A program made the position numbers and the translations under genes. The notes beneath the pieces are model-generated. The model was not told the DNA's origin. It was given only the letters and a program-made list of their open reading frames with translations, and ran no database searches. 64,000 bases of DNA from Megaustenia siamemsis (taxonomy: Eukaryota; Mollusca; Gastropoda; Stylommatophora; Ariophantidae): assembly GCA_032433765.1 (NCBI GenBank), contig JAVIAB010000073.1, forward strand, positions 63,382,199-63,446,198, given 5' to 3'. Shown piece after piece: positions 1 to 12,812 of this stretch. How positions within the stretch are numbered: position 1 is the stretch's first letter; every line of letters starts with the position of its first letter.

Positions 1-1450
1 CCCACCCACACTCGGAGGTTATAGATATAACAAAGAGACATGGCTCAATGCGGCAGTATTTGCCTATGACGTCTTCGAAGGCTTCCACAGACGAGAGGAG
101 ACATGTGATGCTGCTATAGATCTGGAGGATGCATACAACAGGGTACCATTTGAATATCTCATGCATATGCTCCTCAAACTGACGGTGCACCCATTCCTCA
201 TTAGATGGATTGCCGCGGCACTGTTTCAGAGGAAGGTGATACTCAGATGTGGAAGTTGGTCTTCCGAGCCAACACCCATTTGCTCAGGGCTGCCACAAGG
301 CTCACCATTGTCACCAGTTCTATTTAACGTGTACACAATACCGATCACAAACAGCTGGATGGGAGGGGAAGAACTATGACTTTTGCTGATGATATTCTGG
401 TATATTGACAGGGAAGAGACAGACGGGGAATCGCTTCCACAATGCAAAACGAACTCCATCGCATTTCTTCCTTGTGTGGGGTATCACAGGTGCTGTGGTT
501 AATCCTAAAAAAGCATCAGTTTCATGGTTATCCCTTAACAATCATATCGTTCATACGACCATACCGGTAGTACGAATGGAGCTGATGAGGTGACCAGGGA
601 CAAGTTGATGACATACCTGTGTTTTCGGGACCACGTCGACCATGTGATAACAAAATTCCGCAAAGGATTAGCCGCCTTAAAGGTCAGCGCAGCTGCCAAC
701 ATCGAGCATAGGCTACTTACTCTTCTGTTCCAGGGATTAGTCCTCACACCAATCGAGTATGCCCTGGCAATTCTTACTGTCAGTACGACTCAAACTGATA
801 ACCTGGAGAAAATACAAAATGAAGCCATGCGCATTATCCTGGGATGTACGAGGGACACTCCCTGTGTAGCAATGAGGTATCTTCTTGACTTTCCAACCAT
901 GGATGACAGAATCAAGATCTGGAGAGGTAATTCAGGTAGCTGTAACGAGCATACCTGAAGATTAGTACAGATACAGAGCATCCATTGCACCACGTGCTCA
1001 ACACAGAGAAAGGTGACAGGCTAAAAAGAGACGAATCATGGGTGGGCCGAGCAGAAGATGTCATCAAACAGGTCTGTGGGCTTACCAATATCAGCGTTGG
1101 TGAGGAGTGGATACCGGTGTCTACGTCATTCAGGGGGACTTTCTCGTGTATTGTCACACTCGACAGGAAAAGTAGGGAACAGAACCCGGTCGTGGTTAAT
1201 GCTGAGGTCAACGGTCTCATCTGCGATAACACCGATGAGAAAGAAACAGACGGATCTGTAAGACGACACCAAAGAAGTGTATGGGTGTCAGCACGCCAGG
1301 CAGGCAGAATAGTCAAGGAAGACAGTGGTGCATACGTAATGACCACACGTAGCATGACAATGGCAGTGACCAAGGCATTCAAATGGTTAGAGTCACAAGA
1401 CTACACCCACGCATGTATACTGAGTGATTCGATGAGCATGATAAAAAAAG
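1..1450 (+). pseudogene. LINE-A ORF2 fragment, unit U0 (RT to truncated RNase H)
   Basis: Non-LTR retrotransposon ORF2, entered in mid reverse transcriptase. The RT fingers/palm region ends in SGLPQGSPLSPVLFN around 286-330, and the catalytic FADD box follows in another frame at about 377-392. Frame breaks lie near 379 and 407, where a stop follows the FADD box. The post-RT region at 590-958 has conserved LINE features (ILGCTRDTP, RYLLDFPTMDDR). RNase H begins in the 985-1450 frame with its first acidic motif (TDGSV) and SDSMSMIKK, then stops abruptly at 1450 where unrelated sequence joins. The missing C-terminal part holds the final RNase H motif. It is a pseudogene. An I/R1-type clade is an inference from the presence of RNase H. 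Confidence 0.85.
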
Positions 1451-2100
1451 TGTGTGTTTGCTTTTCTGTCCCAACAGCTTGTTCCGTTCGTCCCTCACGA
1501 CCAAACTTGAGAGACGTTTTTTCTGCGTGCATAATAACAATTAATAACACATCGATAACACACTGACCATTGATCGGCTGCCTTTATTTCTTCTTTTCTC
1601 ACATCTTCTGTCATGACAATTATTGTTTATCTATTCAATTTCTCTCCTTTCATTCTCTATTATATTATCATTTATTCTATTTTAATCTTCCTATTCATGT
1701 TCGACACCTCGCTCGTAGGCCGACAACAGTCTGTTTTTGACGAATCACAGTGTTGTGAGTGAAACCTTCCCCCATCTAGACTTGATCTGCGCTTTACGTC
1801 ACATTGGTGCTGTTCATGACCGTTGTTGAAACTCTTTGACGCAAGTTATTTCCATGTTACACATTATGTAAACTACTTCGTCAGCCGCAGATTTGTCTCT
1901 GGGGAATTTGCTTAGTGTTTTATTCGTCGTAGGCTGCTTACAATTGAGTAATCAGACATAAATCTAAAGGGATCGAGATTATTTGTTCGGCGACATTGGT
2001 GTGTGCTACGTCATCGTAATGGTTCCCTAAACCGACCGTGCGCAAATCTTACGGTCTGCTGTTTGATGTGCGACGGGGAAAATTTGACGTCTGACTGTGT

Positions 2101-2176
2101 CTCTATGTTCGGAATTGGAGTCATCAACGATGGCTAATCAAGTGCTACGACGATCATCATTTTTAAGAGGACGTGA
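2101..2176 (+). repeat. Retroposon-C scrap inside array unit
   Basis: The segment with GGAATTGGAGTCATCAACGA and CTACGACGATCATCATTTTT matches 60,915-60,985 inside the 1.45-kb insertion, and in reverse complement the Polinton flank at 34,440-34,515. Every internal array unit carries it, so it was captured before amplification. Confidence 0.8.
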
Positions 2177-3198
2177 CTTACGGTATTTGGGGATATAGCA
2201 AGGAATGTATAAGTGAATGGTCGTTAGCAGTGTATCTAGAAGTGAATGGTCGTTAGTTGTGGCAACGACCAGCACATGTTGGGAGCGAATTGTATAGCAT
2301 TATAGTATGACCGAGAATTGCAAACTAAGAGATGAAGGATGGGGAAGAAAAGATTAAGCACATTAATATTATTCATATATACTGAAGAAGAAATGACAAA
2401 ATGGAATCTGACAGAATCTGTATGACATGGAGATAGAAACGGTTGTTAGGAGATTAAGAAGAAAATTTAGTGAGAGATTGGCCACCCAAGAGAGAGGATG
2501 TACAGTCATAGCCAAGTTGAAAATTAACGGTCATGGAGTTAGATTGGCAACCCAAGAGAGAAGATGTGCGTTTGTAGAGAACAGTCGGGCAGTCGTAGAT
2601 AACGGATAGGCAGTTGAGAACCCAAGAGAAGAGAACAGCCGAGATGGCTGAATAATTCAAGTTGAGGAAGAACCTGAAGACGGAATGGACCGGCATTCGA
2701 GATAAACAGATGAATTCGGCAATTGGCATTTAGGAAATGGAGTAATAGCGACATTAGAGCCGACAATAGAATTAGTTAGAGTTGGTTAATGCTGAGTCCG
2801 AACATAAATGCTAGGATAGAAGAGAATAGATTTAGTGGAGAATGAATGCAGTGTAATTAGAGTGATGAAGTGAACTAATATGCCGACATGTATATTTTTG
2901 CAAGTGTAAATAAAGGCTGCCAATCATTTAAAACCTGACGTTGTTTTCGTGACGTTATTAATAGCAGTCATACGTTTCACGAGTTGAATGTTTGTTCGTG
3001 AAACGGCACGAAAGTTATAGAAGACAGAGATTAACGGTCAACGGTTCACTGCATTTAGTGGTTTATTGAATCACTAAAAGAGGGTCTTTTCAGGAGAGGA
3101 ATTTTCAGGAACGGGCACAAAATAGACGAAGAAGACTTATGCGAATAAGGAAGAAAAGATAAAAGATACGATACAAAGTGGATTCCTTCAGATAAAAG

Positions 3199-3400
3199 AT
3201 TGGGGACAATCAAAGGCTAGGGAAAGCAAACCTGAACAAAATGTTGGCTGAAATCGGATGCCCTGGGCCGCTGGCGCAGAATACAGTGCAACGTTTTTAC
3301 AGGTATTCAATCGGAGTGGATCTAACAGGCTTAGACAGCTGTCTTCGTACGAGAGTCTGGAGTCCTACTCTGATTGAGTCCTGATGATCGCAGAGAGAGG
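3199..3400 (+). pseudogene. LINE-B remnant, internally deleted
   Basis: The left half (GATTGGGGACAATCAAAGG onwards) matches 50,310-50,425. The right half (CCTACTCTGATTGAGTC, then GATCGCAGAGAGAG) matches the 3' end of the longer LINE-B copy at 51,080-51,115. The RNase H/C-terminal coding part between them is missing. All array bodies carry the same deletion, so it is ancestral to the array. Confidence 0.75.
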
Positions 3401-4238
3401 GCGATGTTCGATACTAACATTTGTAGGACCGTTCGCCATCGAGCGGCCCTCCCTACTCCTGTATTATTATGTGATATATTATGTGATAATTATGTGACGA
3501 TGACTTCGTAAAGCGTTGTTCTTTTAACATGGCGCGTGCATTTGGGGAAGAAAAAATCTATTGCTGTTGTCTGCTGCCTTGTCAGAATTCTAATTGTTGC
3601 TATTACTAACTGTTCAGCTGTTCTTTGCTTGTTCCACTTTTTATCTCAAACTATCTCGCTGGGCTTTGGACATTTCATGCTTTTGTCACTCGCTTATGTT
3701 GGACCGTTCCCCATCGAACGGCCATACTCTATCTATCTATGGATGTTGCCTGTTCCGTTACTTCTGTTAGACCAGTTCCTTGTCTGTTGCTGCTGGCATT
3801 TGTTTTATACATCTGCTGATTGGACCTCTCTGCTTGTTCCTCCTTTTATCTCAAGCTGTCCTCTTGGGCTTGTGAGAAATGGGAACATGATTTTTTTATT
3901 TTTCAACAATAAGGCAAACATGTGTGTTTGCAAGTGTTGTCTGAAAATAAAGAGTATAATCTAAAACGGCATTACACACCGCATCACGCCGCTAAATACA
4001 AGGACTACATTGGTACAATACGTTCTACACTTGTGTGTGATTTGAAGAAAAAGGTTAGTGCTCAGAAATCTGTTTTTACTACATTAACAACAAAACAACT
4101 AAAAGTTTCTTAATGGTATCTTTTGTTGTAAGCGCAGAGATAGCGAAATAAAAAAAAATCATTATGTGACGATGACTTCGTAAAGCGTTGTTCTTTTAAC
4201 ATGGCGCGTGCATTTGGGGGAGAAAAAATTGCGTCATT

Positions 4239-6478
4239 TTGAGAGCGTTCCACTTATCAAAACAGACTCGTAGGAGGCAGGAGCGATGGACGCAGCCACC
4301 TTGGTGGAACGTAGATGTCGAGGAAGCTTGGCGGAGCAAGAGACAAACGGTCAAGACATGGCAGAAAGCTAGAAGGAATGGAAGAACACAAGCTGAGCTC
4401 TTGAAGCGTCTGAAAGTAGAGGTCGATCAAAAAATGATGCACTTTAAACTATGCGCTAAGCAGGTTAAGGATGCCAAATGGGATGACTTCTGTAAAAAAG
4501 TATGCTCAGAAAAATCGCTCATTCAGTGCATGAATGGCACATACCAGACTTTCAGAGCACAGGCACGTATATGGCACAAATCTGATGAGAGCAAAGGGAT
4601 GGCCCTGCTTGCCCGCTACATTGAGCAGACGGACCAAAGAAATGAGACTGTAAGAATGAGGATACGGGGATCGCTGTAAAAATTGTGTAAGGATGTAGGG
4701 CTGGAAGAAGATCTCACAATCACAACCGATACCATTCGCACGACACTTAAAACACTGCTCCTGGGCCAGATGGTGTTCGGTACGATGACATAGGCAATTT
4801 AGATGACGACACCTTGACAAAACTGGCTAATGAGTTTAATGCCAGTATTCGGAGTGGCCAGATTAAGGAGGAGTGGCTACACAGCTACTTACAGCTACCG
4901 AAGCCAAACAAGGACCATTCTCAGATCGGTGCCTACAGAATCATCACAATGCAGAACACAGCGGGCAAGCTGCTGGAAAATAGTTGCCCGTGTCCTCACC
5001 TGTCACCTTGAACAGAAACGTTAACCTCCCACCCACACTCGGAGGTTATAGATATAACAAAGAGACATGGCTCAATGCGGCAGTATTTGCCTATGACGTC
5101 TTCGAAGGCTTCCACAGACGAGAGGAGACATGTGATGCTGCTATAGATCTGGAGGATGCATACAACAGGGTACCATTTGAATATCTCATGCATATGCTCC
5201 TCAAACTGACGGTGCACCCATTCCTCATTAGATGGATTGCCGCGGCACTGTTTCAGAGGAAGGTGATACTCAGATGTGGAAGTTGGTCTTCCGAGCCAAC
5301 ACCCATTTGCTCAGGGCTGCCACAAGGCTCACCATTGTCACCAGTTCTATTTAACGTGTACACAATACCGATCACAAACAGCTGGATGGGAGGGGAAGAA
5401 CTATGACTTTTGCTGATGATATTCTGGTATATTGACAGGGAAGAGACAGACGGGGAATCGCTTCCACAATGCAAAACGAACTCCATCGCATTTCTTCCTT
5501 GTGTGGGGTATCACAGGTGCTGTGGTTAATCCTAAAAAAGCATCAGTTTCATGGTTATCCCTTAACAATCATATCGTTCATACGACCATACCGGTAGTAC
5601 GAATGGGAGCTGATGAGGTGACCAGGGACAAGTTGATGACATACCTGTGTTTTCGGGACCACGTCGACCATGTGATAACAAAATTCCGCAAAGGATTAGC
5701 CGCCTTAAAGGTCAGCGCAGCTGCCAACATCGAGCATAGGCTACTTACTCTTCTGTTCCAGGGATTAGTCCTCACACCAATCGAGTATGCCCTGGCAATT
5801 CTTACTGTCAGTACGACTCAAACTGATAACCTGGAGAAAATACAAAATGAAGCCATGCGCATTATCCTGGGATGTACGAGGGACACTCCCTGTGTAGCAA
5901 TGAGGTATCTTCTTGACTTTCCAACCATGGATGACAGAATCAAGATCTGGAGAGGTAATTCAGGTAGCTGTAACGAGCATACCTGAAGATTAGTACAGAT
6001 ACAGAGCATCCATTGCACCACGTGCTCAACACAGAGAAAGGTGACAGGCTAAAAAGAGACGAATCATGGGTGGGCCGAGCAGAAGATGTCATCAAACAGG
6101 TCTGTGGGCTTACCAATATCAGCGTTGGTGAGGAGTGGATACCGGTGTCTACGTCATTCAGGGGGACTTTCTCGTGTATTGTCACACTCGACAGGAAAAG
6201 TAGGGAACAGAACCCGGTCGTGGTTAATGCTGAGGTCAACGGTCTCATCTGCGATAACACCGATGAGAAAGAAACAGACGGATCTGTAAGACGACACCAA
6301 AGAAGTGTATGGGTGTCAGCACGCCAGGCAGGCAGAATAGTCAAGGAAGACAGTGGTGCATACGTAATGACCACACGTAGCATGACAATGGCAGTGACCA
6401 AGGCATTCAAATGGTTAGAGTCACAAGACTACACCCACGCATGTATACTGAGTGATTCGATGAGCATGATAAAAAAAG
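4239..6478 (+). pseudogene. LINE-A ORF2, unit U1 (linker, RT, truncated RNase H)
   Basis: 5'-truncated ORF2 lacking an apurinic endonuclease. It opens with the linker typical between endonuclease and RT (PPWWNVDVEEAW, then KQVKDAKWDDFCKK) in the frame ending at 4679. RT follows in pieces: LANEFNASI at 4814-5011, then DAAIDLEDAYNRV and CSGLPQGSPLSPVLFN up to 5406, and FADD in a new frame at about 5404. The post-RT region (5599-5986) is retained as in U0. RNase H (6013-6478) is cut at DSMSMIKK. Frame breaks near 4677, 4755, 5010, 5406 and 5434 make it non-coding. Compared with U2-U7 it keeps about 300 bp after the RT domain. Confidence 0.87.
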
Positions 6479-9190
6479 TGTGTGTTTGCTTTTCTGTCCC
6501 AACAGCTTGTTCCGTTCGTCCCTCACGACCAAACTTGAGAGACGTTTTTTCTGCGTGCATAATAACAATTAATAACACATCGATAACACACTGACCATTG
6601 ATCGGCTGCCTTTATTTCTTCTTTTCTCACATCTTCTGTCATGACAATTATTGTTTATCTATTCAATTTCTCTCCTTTCATTCTCTATTATATTATCATT
6701 TATTCTATTTTAATCTTCCTATTCATGTTCGACACCTCGCTCGTAGGCCGACAACAGTCTGTTTTTGACGAATCACAGTGTTGTGAGTGAAACCTTCCCC
6801 CATCTAGACTTGATCTGCGCTTTACGTCACATTGGTGCTGTTCATGACCGTTGTTGAAACTCTTTGACGCAAGTTATTTCCATGTTACACATTATGTAAA
6901 CTACTTCGTCAGCCGCAGATTTGTCTCTGGGGAATTTGCTTAGTGTTTTATTCGTCGTAGGCTGCTTACAATTGAGTAATCAGACATAAATCTAAAGGGA
7001 TCGAGATTATTTGTTCGGCGACATTGGTGTGTGCTACGTCATCGTAATGGTTCCCTAAACCGACCGTGCGCAAATCTTACGGTCTGCTGTTTGATGTGCG
7101 ACGGGGAAAATTTGACGTCTGACTGTGTCTCTATGTTCGGAATTGGAGTCATCAACGATGGCTAATCAAGTGCTACGACGATCATCATTTTTAAGAGGAC
7201 GTGACTTACGGTATTTGGGGATATAGCAAGGAATGTATAAGTGAATGGTCGTTAGCAGTGTATCTAGAAGTGAATGGTCGTTAGTTGTGGCAACGACCAG
7301 CACATGTTGGGAGCGAATTGTATAGCATTATAGTATGACCGAGAATTGCAAACTAAGAGATGAAGGATGGGGAAGAAAAGATTAAGCACATTAATATTAT
7401 TCATATATACTGAAGAAGAAATGACAAAATGGGAATCTGACAGAATCTGTATGACATGGAGATAGAAACGGTTGTTAGGAGATTAAGAAGAAAATTTAGT
7501 GAGAGATTGGCCACCCAAGAGAGAGGATGTACAGTCATAGCCAAGTTGAAAATTAACGGTCATGGAGTTAGATTGGCAACCCAAGAGAGAAGATGTGCGT
7601 TTGTAGAGAACAGTCGGGCAGTCGTAGATAACGGATAGGCAGTTGAGAACCCAAGAGAAGAGAACAGCCGAGATGGCTGAATAATTCAAGTTGAGGAAGA
7701 ACCTGAAGACGGAATGGACCGGCATTCGAGATAAACAGATGAATTCGGCAATTTGCATTTAGGAAATGGAGTAATAGCGACATTAGAGCCGACAATAGAA
7801 TTAGTTAGAGTTGGTTAATGCTGAGTCCGAACATAAATGCTAGGATAGAAGAGAATAGATTTAGTGGAGAATGAATGCAGTGTAATTAGAGTGATGAAGT
7901 GAACTAATATGCCGACATGTATATTTTTGCAAGTGTAAATAAAGGCTGCCAATCATTTAAAACCTGACGTTGTTTTCGTGACGTTATTAATAGCAGTCAT
8001 ACGTTTCACGAGTTGAATGTTTGTTCGTGAAACGGCACGAAAGTTATAGAAGACAGAGATTAACGGTCAACGGTTCACTGCATTTAGTGGTTTATTGAAT
8101 CACTAAAAGAGGGTCTTTTCAGGAGAGGAATTTTCAGGAACGGGCACAAAATAGACGAAGAAGACTTATGCGAATAAGGAAGAAAAGATAAAAGATACGA
8201 TACAAAGTGGATTCCTTCAGATAAAAGATTGGGGACAATCAAAGGCTAGGGAAAGCAAACCTGAACAAAATGTTGGCTGAAATCGGATGCCCTGGGCCGC
8301 TGGCGCAGAATACAGTGCAACGTTTTTACAGGTATTCAATCGGAGTGGATCTAACAGGCTTAGACAGCTGTCTTCGTACGAGAGTCTGGAGTCCTACTCT
8401 GATTGAGTCCTGATGATCGCAGAGAGAGGGCGATGTTCGATACTAACATTTGTAGGACCGTTCGCCATCGAGCGGCCCTCCCTACTCCTGTATTATTATG
8501 TGATATATTATGTGATAATTATGTGACGATGACTTCGTAAAGCGTTGTTCTTTTAACATGGCGCGTGCATTTGGGGAAGAAAAAATCTATTGCTGTTGTC
8601 TGCTGCCTTGTCAGAATTCTAATTGTTGCTATTACTAACTGTTCAGCTGTTCTTTGCTTGTTCCACTTTTTTATCTCAAACTATCTCGCTGGGCTTTGGA
8701 CATTTCATGCTTTTGTCACTCGCTTATGTTGGACGTTCCCCATCGAACGGCCATACTCTATCTATCTATGGATGTTGCCTGTTCCGTTACTTCTGTTAGA
8801 CCAGTTCCTTGTCTGTTGCTGCTGGCATTTGTTTTATACATCTGCTGATTGGACCTCTTGCTTGTTCCTCCTTTTATCTCAAGCTGTCCTCTTGGGCTTG
8901 TGAGAAATGGGAACATGATTTTTTTTATTTTCAAAAATAAGGCAAACATGTGTGTTTGCAAGTGTTGTCTGAAAATAAAGAGTATAATCTAAAACGGCAT
9001 TACACACCGCATCACGCCGCTAAATACAAGGACTACATTGGTACAATACGTTTCTACACTTGTGTGTGATTTGAAGAAAAAGGTTAGTGCTCAGAAATCT
9101 GTTTTTACTACATAACAACAAAACAACTAAAAGTTTCTTAAGTATCTTTTGTTGTAACGCGCAGAGATAGCGAAATAAAAAAAATCATTA
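6479..9190 (+). repeat. Composite body of unit U1
   Basis: Near-identical to the U0 body at an offset of 5028-5029 bp. It contains the Retroposon-C scrap (about 7130-7204), the LINE-B remnant (about 8228-8429) and the duplicated leader (8520-8580 and 9191 onwards). There is no SINE at the site occupied in U2-U6; the intact target is at about 7410-7425. No gene is visible. Confidence 0.8.
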
Positions 9191-9204
9191 TGTGACGATG
9201 ACTT

Positions 9205-10262
9205 CGTAAAGCGTTGTTCTTTTAACATGGCGCGTGCATTGGGGGGAGAAAAAATTGCGTCATTTTTGAGAGCGTTCCACTTATCAAAACAGACTCGTAG
9301 GAGGCAGGAGCGATGGACGCAGCCACCTTGGTGGAACGTAGATGTGAGGAAGCTTGGCGGAGCAAGAGACAAACGGTCAAGGACATGGCAGAAAGCTAGA
9401 AGGAATGGAAGAAACACAAGCTGAGCTTTGAAGCGTCTGAAAGTAGAGGTCGATCAAAAAATGATGCACTTTAAACTATGCGCTAAGCAGGTTAAGGATG
9501 CCAAAATGGGATGACTCTGTAAAAAAGTATGCTCAGAAAAAATCGCTCATTCAGTGCATGAATGGCACATAACAGACTTTCAGAGCACAGGCACGTATAT
9601 GGCANNNNNNNNNNNNNNNNNNNNNNNNNNNNNNNNNNNNNNNNNNNNNNNNNNNNNNNNNNNNNNNNNNNNNNNNNNNNNNNNNNNNNNNNNNNNNNNN
9701 NNNNACCATACCGCTGATGAGGTGACCAGGACAAGTTGATGACATACCTGTGTTTTCGGGACCACGTCGACCATGTGATAACAAAATCCCGCAAAGGATT
9801 AGCCGCCTTAAGGTCAGGGCAGCTGCCAACATCGAGCATAGGCTACTTACTCTTCTGTTCATGGGTGGGCCGAGCAGAATATGTCATCAACAGGTCTGTG
9901 GGCTTACCATATCACGTTGGTGAGGAGTGGATACCGGTGTCTACGTCATTCAGGGGACTTTCTCGTGTATTGCCACACTCGACAGGAAAAGTAGGAACAG
10001 AACCCGTCGTGGTTAATGCTGAGGTCACGGTCTCATCTGCGATAACACCGATGAGAAAGATACAGACGGATCTGTAAGACGACACCAAGAGTGTATGGGT
10101 ATGGGTGTCAGCACGCCAGCAGGCAGAATAGTCAAGGAGACAGTGGTGCATACGTAATGACACGAGTAGCATGACAATGGAGGCGACGGCAGTGACCAAG
10201 GCAGTCACAAGACTACACCCACGCATGTATACTGAGTGATTCGATGAGCATGATAAAAAAAG
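9205..10262 (+). pseudogene. LINE-A ORF2 remains, unit U2, split by assembly gap
   Basis: The linker (9227-9600) is present with many single-base differences from U1. Most of the RT is replaced by 100 N at 9605-9704. Sequence resumes after the FADD box, at the segment with ACCATACCG followed by TGATGAGG, and continues to the truncated RNase H. The unit belongs to the short subtype lacking the stretch found in U0/U1. The density of one-base deletions against all other units suggests uncorrected sequencing error more than decay. Confidence 0.75.
9605..9704. other. Assembly gap of 100 N
   Basis: Exactly 100 ambiguous bases inside a repeat unit. The number looks like a placeholder, so the true distance, and possibly whole array units, are unknown here. 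Confidence 0.99.
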
Positions 10263-12738
10263 TGTGTGTTTGCTTTTCTGTCCAACAGCTTGTTCCGTTC
10301 GTCCCTTACGACCAAACTTGAGAGACGTTTTTTCTGCGTGCATAATAACAATTAATAACACATCGATAACACACTGACCATTGATCGGCTGCCTTTATTT
10401 CTTCTTTTCTCACATCTTCTGTCATGACAATTATTGTTTATCTATTCAATTTCTCTCCTTTCATTCTCTATTATATTATCATTTATTCTATTTTAATCTT
10501 CCTATTCATGTTCGACACCTCGCTCGTAGGCCGACCAACAGTCTGTTTTTTGACGAACACAGTGTTGTGAGTGAAACCTTCCCCCATCTAGACTTGAGCT
10601 GCGCTTTATGTCACATTGGTGCGTTCATGACCGTTGTTGAAACTCTTTGACGCAAGTTATTTCCATGTTACACATTATGTAAACTACTTCGTCAGCCGCA
10701 GATGGAATTTGCTTAGCGTTTATTCGTCGTAGGCTGCTTACAATTGAGTAATCAGACATAATCTAAAGGATCGAGATTATTTGTTCGGCGACATTGGTGT
10801 GTGCTACGTCATCGTAATGGTTCCCTAAACCGACCGTGCGCAATCTTACGGTCTGCTGTTTGATGTGCGACGGGAAATTTGACGTCTGACTGTGTCTCTA
10901 TGTTCGGAATTGGAGTCATCAACGATGGCCTAATCAAGTGCTACGACGATCATCATTTTTAAGAGGACGTGACTTACCGGTATTTGGGGATATAGCAAGG
11001 AATGTATAGCTAGAAGTGAATGGTCGTTAGTTGTGGCAACGACCAGCACATTTGGGAGCGAATTGTATAGCAGTATAGTATGACCGAGAATTGCACACTA
11101 AGAGATGAAGGATGGGAGAAAAGATTAAGCACATTAATATTATTCATATATCTGAAGGGAGCCGCGATAGCTCAGTGGTTAGTGAACTGGACTACCACGG
11201 ACAAGGGGTAGGTTCGATCCCAACCGACGGCTTCCGGGTTCACCCAGCCTTAAATGGGTACCGGATTTTTTTCTGGGAAAGTAAAGCAGCACGGGCGTAA
11301 TACCGACCACATTACCCCAAAAATCATGTGCTGAAGGTCTGTAAATATAGGGTCACTAAATACCAATTTCCCTATACGCCACTTGGCGAGACGCGGGTAC
11401 TTTACTTTACTACTTTTATATATACTGAAGAGAAATGACAAAAGGAATCTGACAGAATCTGTATGACATTGAGATAGAACGGGCGTTAGGAGAATTAAGA
11501 AGAAAGTAACGATACAAGTGGATTCCTTCAGATAAAAGATTGGGGACAATCAAAGGCTAGGAAAGCAAACCTGAACAAAATGCTGGCTGAAATCGGATGC
11601 CCTGGGCCGCTGGCGCAGAATACAGTGCAACGTTTTACAGGTATTCAATCGGAGTGGATCTAACAGGCTTAGACAGCTGTCTTCGTACGAGAGTCTGAAG
11701 TCCTACTCTGATTGAGTCCTGATGATCGCAGAGAGAGAGAGATGTTCGACACTAACATTTGTAGGACCGTTGCCCATCGAGCGGCCCTCCTACTCTATCT
11801 ATTGTTGTTGTCTGCTGCCTTGTCAGAATTTTAATTGTTGCTATTACTACTGTTCAGCTGTTCTTTGCTTGTTCCCTTTTTATCTCAAACTATCTCCCTG
11901 GGCTTTGGACATTTCATGCTTTTGTCACTCGCTTATGTTGGACCGTTCCCATCGAACGCCATACTCTATCAATAGCGTCATACGTTTCACGAGTTGAATG
12001 TTTGTTCGTGAAACGGCACGAAAGTTATAGAAGACAGAGATTAACGGTCAACGGTTCATTGCATTTAGTGTTTATTGAATCACTAAAAGAGGGTCTTTTC
12101 AGGAGAGGAATTTTCAGGAACGGGCACAAAATAGACGAAGAAGACTTATGCGAATAAGGAAGAAAAAGATAAAGATACTATACAAAGTGGATTCCTTCAG
12201 ATAAAAAAAGATTAGGGACAATCAAAGGCTAGGGAAAGCAAACCTGAACAAAAGCTGGCTGAAATCGATGCCTGGGCCGCTGGCGCAGAATACAGTGCAA
12301 CGTTTTTACAGGTATTCAATCGAGTGGATCTACAGGCTTAGACAGCTGTCTTCGTACGAGAGTCTGAAGTCCTACTCTGATTGAGTCCTGATGATCGCAG
12401 AGAGAGAGAGAGATGTTTCGACACTAACATTTGTAGGACCGTTCCCCATCGAGCGGCCCTCCCTACTCTATCTATTATTGTTGTCTGCTGCCTTGTCAGA
12501 ATTTTAATTGTTGCTATTACTAACTGTTCAGCTGTTCTTTGCTTGTTCCACTTTTTATCTCAAACTATCTCCCTGGGCTTTGGACATTTCATGCTTTTGT
12601 CACTCGCTTATGTTGGACCGTTCCCCATCGAACGGCCATACTCAACAACTAAAAACTAAAAATAACAAAACAACTAAAGTTTCTTAATGGTATCGTTTGT
12701 TGTAAGCGCAGAGATAGCGAAATTTAAAAAAATCATTA
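10263..12738 (+). repeat. Composite body of unit U2
   Basis: Same content as other bodies, with the SINE at 11158-11417. The LINE-B/CT-rich block occurs twice (about 11,508-11,969 and 12,177-12,644). Single-base dropouts are frequent compared with U4-U6. No gene is visible. Confidence 0.75.
11158..11417 (+). mobile_element. tRNA-derived SINE-1 copy, U2
   Basis: The head resembles a tRNA promoter: an A-box-like TAGCTCAGTGG and a B-box GGTTCGATCCC. The tail is a short ACTTT repeat. The target sequence TATACTGAAG flanks both ends (slightly degraded on the left here). The 5' arm no longer pairs fully as an acceptor stem, so it is a SINE and not a working tRNA gene. Confidence 0.85.
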
Positions 12739-12812
12739 TGTGACGATGACTTCGTAAAGCGTTGTTCTTTTAACATGGCGCGTGCATTTGGGGAAGAAAA
12801 AATTGCGTCATT

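Larger units (their letters stand above)
1451..4164 (+). repeat. Composite non-LINE-A body of unit U0
   Basis: No credible host gene is visible. The stretch starts at the LINE-A breakpoint with a pyrimidine-rich run and CCCAACAG. It then holds AT-rich sequence, a scrap of Retroposon-C (about 2101-2176), a duplicated gattggc/cacccaagagaga motif near 2480 and 2540, an AATAAA around 2907, the LINE-B remnant at 3199-3400, and a CT-rich segment ending in CCATCGAACGGCC. The leader with ATGGCGCGTGC occurs at about 3490-3550 and again at the unit end, so it is internally duplicated. Short open frames here (for example 3536-3964) are not protein-like. Confidence 0.8.

Noticed and set aside
912..1382. 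156-codon minus-strand frame (also 5940-6410) opposite RNase H
   Set aside because: Shadow of the LINE-A RNase H coding strand; no domain.
1440..1490. Pyrimidine run plus CCCAACAG as a splice acceptor of a real exon
   Set aside because: It lies exactly at the array junction, nothing downstream is coding, and U7 lacks it; more likely chance at a breakpoint.
3536..3964. 142-codon open frame in array bodies, repeated in shifted forms in other units
   Set aside because: Composition follows the CT-rich repeat, the frame differs between near-identical units, and no domain is visible.
11158..11235. Possible tRNA gene (A box, B box)
   Set aside because: Acceptor arms do not pair fully, the element has a simple tail and target duplications, and copies occur at the same place in five units: a SINE.
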